From Lycium barbarum (Eukaryota; Streptophyta; Magnoliopsida; Solanales; Solanaceae): a stretch of DNA of 64,000 nucleotides. Below are positions 11,325 through 24,534 of the stretch, piece by piece. The notes below the pieces were generated by a model, which did not search any database, was not told where the DNA came from, and saw nothing but the letters and a program-made list of their open reading frames with translations. Where the stretch lies: positions 48,072,457-48,136,456 of the forward strand of contig NC_083343.1 of assembly GCF_019175385.1 (NCBI RefSeq). Direction: 5' to 3'. Each line of letters opens with the position of its first letter. Positions within the stretch are counted from its first letter, which is position 1. The translations under genes and the position numbers were made by a program.

Positions 11325-12112
11325 TGTGTTCAGAAACTTAGGAACAGAAAAAACCAGAAATAGAAAACCAGAAACTGTGCAAACTTGAAAAAATACAGAA
11401 ACAAAAAAAAAATATTCGAGACCACAGAATTCACTGTGTGTTTTTAAGGAATTTAATCCCCTCATTATACTTGAGGTTATGGAATACTTCCTCCCAGGAT
11501 AAAACAGATATACCTGTCGTAGATGTAGCGGTGCCTCAAACTTCCACGACTTCGTCGAACTCAAGAACGGTAACAAATCACACTTGACTCAAACCGAATG
11601 CAGGAAATTGTATATTGTATACTTGATGAAGTTTTTATATCTTCAAATCAAGTAACCAAATGAGTAGAAAGTTATGAAAACTTTAATCTCAATCGGAGTA
11701 GAAAATCCGAAGATTTTAGTCTCCAAACAAAATACAAGTTTTTTTTTTTTTTTTTTTTTTTCTGGAAAGCACTTTTATTTCTTAATTGTTTTTCCTTTTA
11801 ACCTTCTGTAATCGACGAACAGAAAGGGATGAACACAGAAATAATATTAAATTCCTTAAGCTTGTTAGTAATTATATGAAGAGTGCAGTAATGTAGTATG
11901 TCGAAAAAAAAAATTCAGTGCTGAAAAATGAGGCATTGCCTCAGTTTATATAGCCGTAAAACACTAGTTCAGAACAGGTTGGTGACTGTTCGGAAAGGCC
12001 TTGCCTTTTCCGAAAAAATAAGAACGTTAGGAGTTTATTTTTTATTCCGCGAAATTTAATTATCAATTAATATTTTTGGCGGAAATAAAAAAAAACTAAT
12101 ATCAGAAAATGA
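11325..12112 (-). mobile_element. LTR of a copia-type element, distal part
   Basis: Together with 18964-19259 this appears to be one LTR of a minus-strand element, split by the LINE. The far end is placed at TGTGTTCAGAAAC (11325), but no target duplication confirms it. The body contains a T-run of about 22 at ~11740 and the phrase TTCGTCGAACTCAAGAACGG, which I associate with Solanaceae copia LTRs. The LINE duplicated 12113-12127. Confidence 0.5.
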
Positions 12113-12127
12113 AAATTAAATTTAAAT
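12113..12127. repeat. LINE target-site duplication, left copy (probable)
   Basis: AAATTAAATTTAAAT, matched with one mismatch at 18949-18963 after the LINE's A-rich tail. A length of 15 bp fits LINE integration, but the sequence is very AT-rich, so chance similarity is possible. Confidence 0.5.
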
Positions 12128-12227
12128 TTTGGTTATCTGTGAGAGCTAGGTTTGATAAGCAAAAAAAAAAAAAAACTCTCTCTCCTCTCTCCATGCAAAA
12201 CCCCAAAAGCGAGTAAGCCCTAGTGTC

Positions 12228-13166
12228 ATGATGGTGGCCGGCGGCCAGCCACCATTGGTGGTTGGTCATGATATTGCTTCTTCATCTCAATTTCCTCCAT
12301 TAAATCCCTTATCCACGAATACAAATCCTTCTATAGTAGAGAACACAAGTAAAACCCTAGATAAAATCTTAATGTATGCCAATCTTGTTAACATGCAGCC
12401 GCTGGATTTGTCCATGCACACGACCAAAGTTGATGTTCAACCCATAGAGATCAAGCCTATAGTGACAAAAGATGGAAAGAAAGTGATTACTTGGACAGAG
12501 GATGAAGTCTTACGTATGAATTCCATTGAAGAACTTGATTATGCAGTGGTGGGAAAATTCTCTCACGGCTGGCCTGAACTTGAAGCATTGAGAGTTCAAA
12601 TTCCTAAACAATGTGGAATTAAGGGAGATTGCAGGATTAGTTTGTTTAGGCATCGTCATATTTTGATGCGATTGGATAGACTGGAAGATTTTATCACTAT
12701 GACATCTAAAGATGTTCATAACATTCATTCTAAGGATGGATATTATTATCCAATGAGGCCTCTGATTTATGATCTAACTTTTAAGGTGGAAGAAAAAACT
12801 ACGAAAGCTATGGCTTGGATTTCATTCCGACATCTATTACCTACCTTCTTTGTTAGAGAGTCTTTGTTCTCATTGGCATCTGCTGTAGGTAAACCTCTTC
12901 AATTGGACATGGCTACTATCAATAAAACACAACCTAGTTGTGCTAGGGTTAAGGTTCTAGTTGACTTAATTGAGGAACTCCTACATTCTGTAACTATAGA
13001 GATTGTAGACAAGGAGAATAAGAAGATTAGGGATGTGGATGTTAAGATTCAATATGATGTTTTGCCTAAGTACTGTAAAAAGTGTAAATTACAAGGGCAT
13101 CATGAGGAGGGTTGTAGAATATTGCATCGTGAATTAAGAAGTAGTCACAATGACGAGAATAAGTAG
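12228..13166 (+). pseudogene. LINE ORF1, N-terminal domain and zinc knuckle
   Basis: A 312-residue open frame, starting at the ATG at 12228 just after the CT-rich leader. Residues ~80-220 match the DUF4283-type region of plant LINE ORF1 proteins ([20 protein letters not shown]...). Residues ~282-295 form a CCHC knuckle, [14 protein letters not shown] (C-X2-C-X4-H-X4-C). The family role is binding the element's RNA and carrying it in a ribonucleoprotein particle. The frame ends at a TAG just after the knuckle, while related sequence continues downstream in other frames, so the protein is truncated relative to its ancestor. It is the longest intact piece of this LINE. Confidence 0.8.
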
Positions 13167-14440
13167 ACGAACAACTAAATGGAGAGGTTATCCTGAAGAC
13201 TGATGGGAGTGCATGGAATAAGGTTAAGCATGATAAATATTTAACAAGGGGAAAGGTGTTTGGGAATGCTGTTAAATTTAATCCAGCCAAAGATAATAGA
13301 GTAGTAACAAAGGAGAAAAGTCCAATGAAGACCAATGATGCCGATAAGGAAGGATTGGAATCAGTAGTTGCTATGCAAAACAAATTTGCTGTTATGTTCA
13401 ATGAAGAAGATATGACAGAAAAAGAAACTGCAGAAAATGGTGTAAAGCTGATGATCTGATGGAGAAAGTGGAGGAGAGGGTTATAGAAGACAACACAGTT
13501 GATGTTCAGGATTGTGGTGATCAAGTTATAGTAAGTGCTTGTAACACTGACATGTTGAGGTCTCATGAAGAAGATAAAGTTATGATAGAGGAGCTGGTGA
13601 ATAATAATTCATCTGAAGGTGGAAAAGTCTTATCCCCTTCAAAATGGGGTGATAGAGTGGAAGATGAATTAGAAGATGGTGAAGTTGAAGAAAGGGACTT
13701 GTCTGAGGAGGTTATCCAGAAGGAGAGAGATTTGGTGAATCAAGATACTGATATAGTGGTTTCTCCTTAACAGAATCTAGATGCAGATCAATCACAGGAG
13801 AAGGTTGATTCATCAGTACAATGGTATCCTTCAAAAGCTACAGATGGTAAGCAGGTAGAGTCTATAGAAGGGGTTGAATCTAGTCTAAGTGGCGGGAAGG
13901 TGTCTTCAATAAAAAAGAGTTCTCCTATGAGAAAATTACATGATTTTGTTTCACACAAACTTGTAAATGATCCAGTGGTCTATTGAAGGAAAGCATTGAT
14001 GATAATGTAATTAAAGATGTAGAAGATCCAGGTCATGAGCCAGCTCTTGATGTGGAGATTGTAGATTTATCAAAGAAGTTGTCTCCTAATAAGGGGTGGG
14101 AAGTGGAAAAGGAAGCAGTAGTCAATAAGGAGGAACAAGGCAGCACTAGAAAGGGAAATAAAAAATCGGTTGGTGTTTCTCCAAAATTTATCACTAATAA
14201 GGGTCAGAAAAAGAGTGGCAAGACTGTACCACCAGAAAAACAACAGCCTACCAGGGTGGTGCCAAAGAGATCTGCAGCTAAAGCCTATTGTAAATGATGA
14301 TAAAATCATTGATTTGAAATATCAGGTCAGTGAGGACTCAACAGGCTTTTCAAAGAGTTTAAAAGCTTCATAGACATCATAAGTTTTTCCTTGTGGCACT
14401 TATGGAACCATTCCAGCATGTTAGGCACTTGCAGTATTAT
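13167..14440 (+). pseudogene. LINE ORF1 C-terminal remnant
   Basis: A run of open pieces in shifting frames (about 13256-13459, 13459-13770 and 13983-14297). They code acidic and lysine-rich, low-complexity protein such as KWGDRVEDELEDGEVEE and KKSGKTVPPEKQQPTRV. This is the usual composition of the variable ORF1 tail in plant LINEs. No folded domain is visible. Frameshifts and stops break it, including a TAA after the VVSP at ~13770. Confidence 0.6.
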
Positions 14441-14459
14441 AGCAGAGACTGAGAATGAA

Positions 14460-17400
14460 TCAAGCTGGAGCTAATTGTAATGGAAAGATCTAGTTTTTTG
14501 TAGCAGATAATATAGAGGTGGAGGTTCTTTCAGATAGTGAGCAACAAATTTCTCTAAAGTTGGTCTTTAATGATTCTGGTAAAAGTTTGGTTACTACCTT
14601 AGTTTATGCCAAATGTAATGAGGTGGAAAGACTAAAGCCATGGGATATAATTTATAGTTTGGCAAATAGTATGTTACTTTCTTGGATGATAGGAGGAGAC
14701 TTCAATGTGGTGTTGAATGATGAAGAGAAAATAGCAGGGATTCCTGTTCTTGCTCAAGATATTGAAGATTTTGCTTTTTGTATCAACTCTTGTGAATTGG
14801 AGGAAATTCAATTCAAGGACAGTCCTTTCACTTGGTTGAATGGTAGAACCTCTAATGACTGTATTTTTGAAAGATTAGATAGGATGTTGGTGAACGCAGA
14901 GTACAAAACTAGTTTACTCATTTGGAGGTGGAGCACTTGACTAGAACTGGATCCAACCATGCTCCACTATTATGTACTTATGGGGAAGTTACTCAAAATC
15001 AACACAGACGTTTCAAATTTCTCAAGTTTTGGGTGGAACATGAATCTTTCTTTGACACAGTTGAGCAGAATTGGTCTACCTGGATGCATGAAGATCCTTT
15101 TATTAGTTTCAAGCTAAGGTTGAAGCATATGAAAGGGGTGCTATCTCAATGGATTAGATCTACTTATGGGGATATCCTCAAGCAATTGATCATTAGAGAG
15201 GAAATTGTTAGAATTAAGGAAAACTTGTTTGAAGAATGTCCTAGCAGTGGGTATAGAAGTGTGCTTCAACAATCCCAAGCTGAACTAAAAAAGTACTTAC
15301 ATTATGAGGAGGAATATTGGAGACAAAAGTCTGGTATTGACTGGTTTGTGGAGGGTGATAGAAACACCAAATTTTTTCATAATCTGGTGAAAGGTAGGAG
15401 GAAAGAGCTACAAATTCAGAGGATTCAAGATTTTAATGGTAACTGGTTAGACAATGAAGAGGAAATGGCAAATAAAGCAGTAAAGTTCTATCAAAACTAG
15501 TTTAGTCAGGAGGATATGGGACATACAAATGAGGATATTCTTCAACATATTCCATGCATATTGGATTAGGAGCGTAATGAAATGTTATGTAAAATTCCTT
15601 CAAACGAGGAAGTGAAAGCAGCTGTGTTCAACCTCAGTGGTTCTAGTGCCACTGGACCAGATGGCTTTTCAGGTTTATTCTATCAAGTTTGTTGGTCTAT
15701 TGTAGAAGCAAATGTGATCAGGATGGTAATTGCATTTTTCCAAGGTGATACTTTTCCAAAGTCAATCACTCATACTAATGTAGTGCAGATCCCTAAGAAA
15801 GAGATGGTTCAAAGTTACTCAGATTTAAGACCAATAAGTCTGAGTAACTTTATCAATAAAGTCTTATCCAGAGTTATGCATGACAGGCTAGAGAAGGTTC
15901 TTCCTACTCTAAACTCTCCTTATCAGGTTGGTTTTGTGAAGGTTAGGAGTATAATTGAGAATGTTTTTCTCACAGAAGAAATTGTCACAGACATTAAGAA
16001 GAGGGGTAAACCTGCTAATGTGATCTTAAAGCTAGATATGACAAAGGCATATGATAGAGTTTCCTGGAGTTTTTTGACAAAAGTCCTAAATCAGATGGGA
16101 TTTTCAGGAATATTCATTGATAGGATATAGAGACTGATAGCAAACAACTGGTATTCAATTTTGTTTAATGGCAAAGCTACAGGTTTCTTTCACTCTACAA
16201 GGGGTGTTAAACAAGGTGACCCTTTGTCATCAACTTTGTTTATTTTGACAGCAGAAATGCTATCAAGGGCATTAAACTCATTGTATGACAACAGTTTGTA
16301 TGTAGGGTATGGTTTGCCTAAATGGAGTGCCAACATCAACCATCTTGCTTATGCAGATGATACCATAATATTTGCATCTGCTGAGAGGAATTCTTTACAA
16401 ATGATCATGGACATTCTCAGAGATTATGAAGCAATATCTGGTCAACTGATCAATACTGAAAAAAGTGCCTTCTACATGTATCATAAGGTGGCAGATAGAC
16501 TGATGCAGGATGTGCAGCAGGTGACAGGTTTCACAAAGGGATAGTTCCCTTTCAAGTATTTAGGATGTCCCATTTTTCATGCCAGAAAGAAGAAAGTCTA
16601 CTATCAAGATCTCATCAAGAAAGTGACGGATAAATTGCACAGTTGGAAGGGCAAATTACTGTCATTTGGTGGTAAAGCTGTATTGATAGGGAATGTTCTA
16701 CAAAGTGTACTAGTGTATGTGCTATCTGCTGTAGTACCTACTAAATACACTCCAAATGAGCTCCATAGAATCCTTGCAAGGTTTTTCTGGAGTAATAAGG
16801 AAGAGAATAAAAGCAAACATTGGGTATCATGGAAGAAGATTTGCATGCCTAAAGCTGAGGGTGGGCTAGGATTTAGGTCCTTGTTTGATATTTCTAAAGC
16901 TTTGTTTGCTAAGCTATGGTGGTGATTTAGGACCTCAAATTCTTTATGGTCTACCTTTTTGTGGAATAAATATTATAAGAAGCTGAAACCAACAAGGGTA
17001 CAATGGAAGGGTGGTTCACAAGTATGGAAAAAGATGTTGGAAGCCAGGGATCAAATGGATCACTTAATTTGGTAGGAAGCTAGAAATGGTTGATTTGATG
17101 TCTGGGAAGATAACTGGACTAGATTGGGTCCTCTCAGGGAATTCTCAACCACAGATCACAATATAGAAGAGATGGCTGAACTCATGAACTCAGAGGGTTG
17201 GGACTTCTAAAAAATTAATGCAGTGTTACCAGAGTAGGTGGTGAATCATGTTTGATTTGAACTGAGCATAATAGTGAAATCAACAGATGCAGATGTACCA
17301 TGGTGGACTTTAACTAAGTCGGGCAAATTTACAGTGAGTAGTGCATGGAACTTAATGAGACAGCAGGAGCAAGAGTCATTGAGTTATCAAAGAATATGGA

Positions 17401-18400
17401 GTAAAGGAGTGCCATTCAAAATTTCATTCTTTTTATAGAGGATGTGGAAAGCTAAACTCCCAGTAGATGATGTACTCAAAAGGTTGAATATTTCCATTGT
17501 ATCAAGATGCAGATGCTGTCTAAATTCACAGTCAGAGGAGACATTGCAACATCTTTTCTTGACTGGTAATTGTGCAGTAGAAGTATGGCAATACTATACC
17601 ACAGCAGCTAGTTTCATGGGTCCTCTAATACAGTTACATCAAGCAGTGGTAAAATGGTGGAATACAAAGTGTGCAATCAAGTTAAAACCATTTTTTGAAG
17701 CAATGCCATCATTCATCTGCTGGCAGTTGTGGAAGAGAAGAAATTCACTCATGAATGGAGCACATATGAGTAAGAGTAAAGTCATTTACTGCATTAATCA
17801 GAACATTCATAACTTGATAAGTAGTCTATATCCATGGTTGATAAATGTCCCACATACTTGGCCTCAGATAGTACGGATTTTAGAAGGACTTAATCCTAGA
17901 GTAGGAGATCAAATGGTACAATGGAGATGTCCAAGTGCAGGGTGGTATAAGTGCAATACTGATGGTGCATCAAGGGATAATCCAGGCCAAAGCTCAGCTG
18001 CTTTTTGCATTAGAGATGAAAGAGGTGATCTAGTTCATGCTGCTGCTAGAAGAATAGCTAACACAACAAATATATGTGCAGAAGCAGTTGCAATTCATAA
18101 TGGTCTGCAATATTGTGTTAACAAACAAGTGTTACCTGTGATCATGGAAACTGACTCTCTAGCTACGGTGAACATCATTCAAAGAGATTGGGAAGCTCCT
18201 TGGAAAGTTAGTATAGAGGTGCAAAAGATTAAAGAGTGGAGAAAGAGAGGACAAGTCCAGTTTGTCCATGTCCTGAGGGAGGGCAATACAGTAGCAGATT
18301 TTTTTAGCTAACAATGTGTTCAATTATGTAGGTACATTGGAAGTTCACAATTTTCAGGAACTCACACCTACAGGGAAGAGATTGCTAAATATGGATAAAT
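14460..18400 (+). pseudogene. LINE ORF2: endonuclease, reverse transcriptase, RNase H
   Basis: The polyprotein that nicks target DNA and copies LINE RNA. Endonuclease (~14480-14990): GGDFNVV motif, then TGSNHAPLL where the family has SDH, so a conserved Asp is Asn; its N-terminal ~100 residues are missing. Linker 14990-15500. Reverse transcriptase (15582-16544): SSATGPDGFSGLFYQ, LRPISLSNF, LDMTKAYDRVSW, GVKQGDPLSSTLF and the catalytic LAYADDTIIFAS (~16346-16382). Thumb/linker 16550-16925. zf-RVT-like region (~17330-17600), with RMWKAKLPVDDVLKR and a CRCC knuckle. RNase H (~17940-18311), starting CNTDGASRDNPG. In-frame stops occur near 15500, 16130, 16544, 16923, 17073, 17094 and 17437, several where a Trp codon is expected. 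The RT active site is intact; the protein is not. Confidence 0.85.
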
Positions 18401-18948
18401 CTATGATGCCTAACTTCAAATTCAAAACATACAAGGAGAGGGAACCAGATTGAAGAAGGATTTTTTGCACTTTAGTTCAAGTTCACTACTCATCTTCAGA
18501 TCGTAATATGACTAGTAACTACTGGGACCAGCCTAGCTAGATAGTGGAATTAACAGTGCTACTGCTCATTCTTCTAGCAGGTTTAGATTAAGAGTTTACA
18601 ACACCATGTTATGATCAATATAGGTAGTGAAATGGATTCAACTTGACTACACATGATTATGGACAGCAACAGATTGCATATGCAGCTTTACTCTTGTTTG
18701 AATTATCATGGGGTCTGATAACATAGCACCTGGTGAGAGCTTTGAGGTGTCTGATAGTGTAATCATCCCAAAACAAGAGAACTTGTAGCATTTTGATCTT
18801 GTTTTCAGTGTCTTTAGCTTAGAGTAGTTTCTTTTCTTTTATAGTTTGTTTGCTTTGTTTCTTCTTTTTTCCTATCTATGTAAATACTTTGATTTTGGAA
18901 TAAAACACCACTAGCAATCAGCTAGTTGGTTTTAAATTAAAAATAAAT

Positions 18949-18963
18949 AAATTGAATTTAAAT
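18949..18963. repeat. LINE target-site duplication, right copy (probable)
   Basis: AAATTGAATTTAAAT, one mismatch from 12113-12127. It follows an A-rich tail (TAAATTAAAAATAAATA). Confidence 0.5.
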
Positions 18964-19259
18964 AAATTTGGCCTAAAAAAGATTATCAATCAACCAATCA
19001 GACCAAATCCAAATTCAAAGCCGAAGCCGAAGCCGAGCGACGACAACGGCGCGAGGGGAGTCCCTCTTCTCAACCCTTAAGAGCTAGAATATGTGTGTTC
19101 TAATATAAGCACATAACTTTCCCTTTCTACCATCAATGTGGTAAAAAGCTCCTTTCCAAAGGAACTTTGCTTTAAACTTCATTTTCCTTCCATTGTCTTT
19201 TCTCTTCATTTCTCATTCACACCAACTTAGCTAGCTTTAATCATTAACTAGCTTTAACA
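18964..19259 (-). mobile_element. LTR of a copia-type element, proximal part
   Basis: Continues the LTR interrupted by the LINE and ends in ..TTTAACA at 19259. It includes GAAGCCGAAGCCGAGCGACG and a TCTAATATAAGCACATAAC stretch. On the element's strand the LTR begins TGTTAAAGC, directly after a polypurine tract. Confidence 0.6.
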
Positions 19260-19275
19260 ATCCCCCACATGAATG
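19260..19275 (-). promoter_or_regulatory. Polypurine tract next to the LTR
   Basis: The minus strand reads CATGTGGGGGAT then TGTT. This is the purine tract and LTR start widely seen in plant copia elements; it primes plus-strand DNA synthesis and orients the element as minus. Confidence 0.6.
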
Positions 19276-19836
19276 GGGAATGGCTATATGATGAAAAACA
19301 TGCCAGCACGAAAAAAAAAAACGGTGTGATTCGTAAGCAAAGATTAATCACATCTGGATAAGTATATTTCTCTTTGAATTTTCCGTAGTGAACATATGTC
19401 GGATATACTCGGTCAATCGGTAGATTTGATATCTTTGAACGTCGAGCTTTGGTGTATACCTAGACAACCACATGTCACACAATTAACCCTTTAACCGTCT
19501 TTGGTTCTCATTGTTTTGTTCGTTTCAGCTATGAACACTGCCTGTTTCATAAGTGTGTAGAGAATTGACCTTACAGAATTCTCCTTGAAACGACTTATAC
19601 TTCACACTTACATAGGTGATTCCTAAATGTGTTATCCCATAGATGCACTATTTGATATACCTCGTATCAAACTTAGAAACTACTAAAAAGCCTTAATGCC
19701 TTATCCTAGTACTGGACATTGTCTCATCACGAGAATGGACCAAAAAAGTTATTTTGACAATGTTGAACCGTCATCAATGACTTTTTTTGATCTCTTTGAA
19801 CCTATATCTTGGGATCTCCAGTCTTCTAGGTAGAGC
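19276..19836 (-). mobile_element. Internal 3' region of the copia-type element
   Basis: Non-coding sequence upstream of the polypurine tract on the element's strand. It is cut at 19836, where the Ogre-like LTR begins. The rest of this element must lie beyond the Ogre insertion, outside the window. No pol motif is visible. Confidence 0.5.
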
Positions 19837-22800
19837 TGTAGCAGTTCTATTTTTTCTGATTCGTATTTGCACTTCCTTCATTTTAAAAGAAAAGTTTCCC
19901 GAGGAAGTACGGTTGCCAATCGTGCCGGCAAAAAGGAAAAAAGATACTTCTACGTGGATGGTGCTCTAAATGGACTTTATATTTAGAGTCGCCACCTAAT
20001 TTTCAGGAAATTAGGAAAACCAGTTCGAAAAGGGTTAATTCAAAACAGTTAAATTTTAAAAAAATCCTAATCTAACCAAAGTTCGAGTAAGGGTTCTGGT
20101 GATCCCCCGGGGAAGGTGTTAGGCACCTCGGTATTTAGGATCCGTAAAATACGGTTGACCTACGGGTTCTAATAGTATGCCATTGTAGATATAAATTGTT
20201 TGTGATAAAAAAATGCTTTTTTTTATATTTCCGCAAATCAAGATGTGTCATTTATGCAAAAATACTCACTGTTCAACAAATGAAAATGGTAGAGTTTCGC
20301 CCAAAATTGGGAATTTTGGGTTTCGGACTAGAACAACTAGGTTAAAACCTGAAGGCGTTAACCAAAGTAGAACAATACGTAAGCCCACCCGAGTTTAGAA
20401 AAGGGTTTTTTAGTTTTAAGTTTTATAAAAAAATCATTTTTTGGCATACTATTATTATCCATATTTTAACCATATTTTATATTTTATATTTTTTATATTT
20501 TTATCCTTTTAGTCCAAGTTAATCCAAAAATAGTTTAAGTCCAATTTTGTCCAAAATGTCCATATGTACGGTCCACAATCATTTTTGACTCTAGCTCCGC
20601 AAAATTAATCAAGTCTATTATTTTGTCCCAAAAATCATTTTTATATGCTAATAATTGTCAAAATCAGTTTTATATTTAGAAAACGGTTTTTTTGGCAACT
20701 CTAATACATGGCAATTTTTAAGGGTTCCAATAAATCACATTTAATCAATTTTGACAAATAAATAGTAAAGAGATAGGGAGTTGGGCCGACCAAACCCAAC
20801 AGAAAAATGCATAATAAATATTTACGTTCCAAATTATGCTCCAATGCATTTGTCCTTCCATGATAGGAGTTGACTCGATCTAGAAATATTAGTGGGCATC
20901 GAAAGACCCACCAACAAATTTGGAAGGTCACAAAAGATAGGTGTACAAAACATTAGTAATAGGCCGAGGTCAATTATCTAATTTACAAAACCAAAATGAA
21001 TTACAATACTTTTAAGCCAAGCCCATAATTATTATACTTATAAATAAAAGGACAATTTGTGCAGAAGGCTCAATAGTTGCTATATATTAGTAACAAACCC
21101 ACAAGAACTACGTTTTTTTTTAGTAACTTTCATAACTAGAAAATGTTAAATTTGACATTACATAATTTTAACACAAAATTATACATATCAATTTTAGCCA
21201 AATAATATCTGACCCCCCCCCCCCCCCCCCCAAAAAAAAAAATGTAACCCGTGTCTTGCTAGAATTAATGTAACTTAACAGATTTAAGGATTTATTCCAT
21301 AATTAAAACAACTTATTACATTCCATTTATAAGGATACCAATTAATAATCCCTATACATAAGCAAAAAGACAAATGCACAGAGGATAACTTCCTTATATA
21401 GTTCATCAAAAAAACTTTCGATATACACACACACACACAAGTATACAAACAATCTATTTTCAGAAAAAGAATTTATGCATCTTTTTTTTTAAATATAAAA
21501 AAATATATTAGATGTATGTTAAATTAGTAACCGTGTATTTTATGTATATATATCTAGAAAATATATGACATGTTTTTTATATCCCAATTATATATTCCTG
21601 TAATTAAATTTTAAGTGGTGAATATATCACAAATATGTTATATATGAGCATATATTTTTTTTTAAGCTTTTCATAATTATGACATATTTTCTGGTATAAA
21701 TGTTTAATATCATAAATATGCTAGGAATATACCATAAATTCTGTCAATAATTTTGTGTATTAATTAAGCATAATCATGCATATTCTCAAAGATCTTACTT
21801 ATATTGTACTTATACCATCAAAATAAAATAAAAAATTTCTTTTTATGATGTTTTATCATCCAACCCCTAATTTAATGGTAATAGCATTTGTTGAAAATAG
21901 GGAAGAGAGATAGAAAATATTATTCTAGCATTTAATCCGAATTTAGTTTGGGAAGAGAGAAAAGAGACAAAAAGAACTTCTAGCATTCAATTCCTAATCT
22001 AGTGGGAGAAAAAGAGTAAAATTCATCCCTTCATTTGGGACATTACTCATGTTTAATTATTGGCTAAATCTGTTATATAATATGTTATTTTTGAGATATT
22101 TAAAAAAGTTCTAATATTAATGCAAATAACTTTTATAAAATGAATTGCAATGTAATTTTTTTTTATATCAAAAGCTAACAATATTGAATAAATCATACTA
22201 ACTACCAACACAATGTCAAAATTCTAACTTAAGATACTCTTTTTCTTATTTTTTTTAATCAATTTAACTAACCTAAAATCACTTAACATTGTCTAAATCA
22301 AACTTCTAATTTATTTTCATTTTTCAAATAGTAATAAATCCATAGGATATTCACTTAATCATGTAAATAAACTTAGGCTAGCACATAATCCTTTTCAACT
22401 ACACAAGCATCATAAATAACATATAATCATAACTAAAAATGAAATAAAGGATGGAATAAGAGGTTACTTTTTGATGGGGCAACCTAAAGATCAAAAGGAG
22501 GGATTGAGTCCACCAAATTCAAGCACCAACACTTCACAAATCCTTAAAAACCCATTGTCTTTTTTTTTTTTTGGATGATATCCGTATTCTTCTATGTATA
22601 TATATCTATTGTATTTATATTTTGTGTATTTTTAGTAAGAGTGTGATAGGCCACTAAGTTTTTGAATATATAAATCAAAACTTAGCTTTTATTTTTTGCT
22701 AATTTTCGAACTCCCTTTCTTTGTTTTCTTTTTTCCTCTCTTGTGTGCGGTTTCAATAATGGGGTTTTAGGTGGTGAAAATGGTGAAGGTAAAAAACGAA

Positions 22801-23694
22801 GTGAAAGAAGGTGGTGATATGTTTTTTATTGATATGGGTCCCTCCTTTTTTTTTTTTTGTCATTCGTGACCATTTTCTAGGAAGATGATGATGAATATTT
22901 TTTGTTTTCTATTGTGTGCTCCCCATCCCCAAAATAGAAAGATAAAATTTTCCCCTTTTTTCTCTCTCCTAAAAAAACGTGACCTCCCCCATTTTTAATG
23001 TCCATCCCTTCTATTTGTAGGCAAGCCAATTTAGAATTCTACGGATAAAAATAGATTATGTGGCCATAGCTTTTCCCCCCAAAACCCTTATTCAAATTTT
23101 TAAAAATCATCCAACTAATCATTTAGAATTTTATGGACAAAAATAGGACACTTGGTCGTACTTTTTCCCCCCAATAGACCTTATTCAAATAGTACCAACA
23201 AAGGTACAAATGGATAAAATCCCCTCCTTATTTTTTATAAAAATGTAGCATAGTTTTATATAGTTTTAGGTTAATTAGTCTAATACTCCCCTCGTAAAAT
23301 AATATTTCGACGAAATAAAAATCATAATACGTTGTTTTAAAACACGAGCTTCAAAACGAGCCCAATATCGATATACTTCCCAGTAATATTTAATAATGTG
23401 AAAAATGCGGTAAAAAAATGAGCCGTAATTCATACGTCGTTTTAATTAATAATTTTTCCGAGGTAGACAGAGCGAGATATGTATCTTTTTTACAAATCAT
23501 ATTTGTGAAAGTAAATAACTCGTAATTTCTTGTAATCGTTAATTTTGTGGAATAATAATTATACGTCAACTTTTGCAATTTTCTCGAGATTTTTAAATTT
23601 TTAATTTTTTTAAGGGCATCCTTACTCCATCTTGGACTCGAAAAATGTTAAAATTAAAATACACGTTTTATGAGGTGAAAATTAGGTATCAACA
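19837..23694 (-). repeat. Ogre-like LTR, left (3' LTR)
   Basis: TGTAGCAG...ATCAACA, 3.86 kb. It aligns with 56337-57510 and 60887-61202 in order. Shared landmarks are GAGTCGCCACCTAATTTT, GATCCCCCGGGGAAGGTGTT, GGAGTTGGGCC and a poly-C run followed by poly-A (21214-21242 here, 61091-61125 on the right). On the element's strand it starts TGTTGATACCTAATTTTCAC. No genes inside; short frames are chance. It also holds CA and A/T microsatellites and a duplicated CTTTTCCCCCC / CTTTTTCCCCCC motif (about 23070 and 23160). Confidence 0.75.
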
Positions 23695-24534
23695 ACTACT
23701 CATTCGCAGTTCGAGGGTGGCAAGGCCATCCTTGAGCTACGAATTTTGACAAACCTAATTTTTACCAAATAATAGAAATTACAGTTTTCTTTGCGCAAAA
23801 TTTCGAAAGTATGGCCGGACCCCGGTTTTTGGGCTTCCTACATATCTCAGATTACACGAGAATTCAGGCCGTTTGTAGTTCTGACTCTAGGAGGACTAAC
23901 ACATAAAGAAACTTTTAAACTATCTCAGGGTGTCCTAAAATAATCATAGGAATATGGTCGATCCTCGAAATTTGAGTATCCTACATATCCCTGGTTTTGA
24001 GAATCAGGCCAACTGTAGTTCGACTCGATAGCCCGGAAAGGAATATCCCTCTATAAGGGAATCCCTTTGACTATTTCCGGTTGGGAATCCGGACCGGAGG
24101 CGGTTTTTTGAAAAAGATTTATTAGTGTTGATGTTTGAAGTTATTTTTCAATCCCTGGTGTAGAAAGCTTGACTCTCGTGCACGGTTTTTGATCGGTTGC
24201 CCAAGAAAAGTTCCACGTTTGCTCCGCATGTCTTGAGTCTGGCTCTTTTGCCCCTATCTCGGTAGCTTTTAGCCATCTCCAAGTGCCGAGTCCTGCGTGT
24301 TAGTGATTTGAATTTTTTTATCTTTATCGTAAATGTCATACCTGTGCGGCATTGTTGCCATCTGCTTTAAAGGTTAACTCCGTCAGCTTCTGTCATTTAT
24401 TCAGCTTTCGGCGAACACTCATCCGTCTGTTCTTATTTTCCTGTAAATGTGTGCTTTTGTGCATGTATATTTTTTAAATAACTTTGAATAATAATCATGA
24501 TAGTTCAGTTGGCATTTTTCAGTTGGCAACTTTT
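23695..24534 (-). other. Ogre-like internal segment next to the 3' LTR
   Basis: Non-coding. It contains a repeated phrase, CTACATATCYC...GAATYCAGGCC...GTAGTTC, at about 23850-23880 and 23980-24017, as in the repetitive 3' untranslated region of Ogre/Tat elements. Interrupted at 24534 by element A. Confidence 0.55.
24530..24534. repeat. Element A target duplication, left (CTTTT)
   Basis: Pairs with CTTTC at 34565-34569; one mismatch in five. Confidence 0.5.

Larger units (their letters stand above)
12128..18948 (+). mobile_element. L1-type LINE, near full length, decayed
   Basis: A ~6.8-kb non-LTR retrotransposon. In order: 5' UTR with A and CT runs (12128-12227); ORF1 with a zinc knuckle; ORF2 with apurinic endonuclease, reverse transcriptase, zf-RVT region and RNase H; a 3' UTR (18312-~18930); and an A-rich tail. 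The C-terminal RNase H is typical of many plant L1 lineages. Stops interrupt ORF2 at many points and ORF1 breaks after its first domain, so it cannot move on its own. It sits inside an LTR of a minus-strand element. Confidence 0.9.

Noticed and set aside
13066..13566. 166-residue frame on the minus strand
   Set aside because: Antisense to LINE ORF1, with no family features.
21200..21245. Poly-C/poly-A tract as an assembly gap or special site
   Set aside because: The same tract occurs in the other Ogre LTR (61091-61125), so it is part of the element, although its length may be misassembled.
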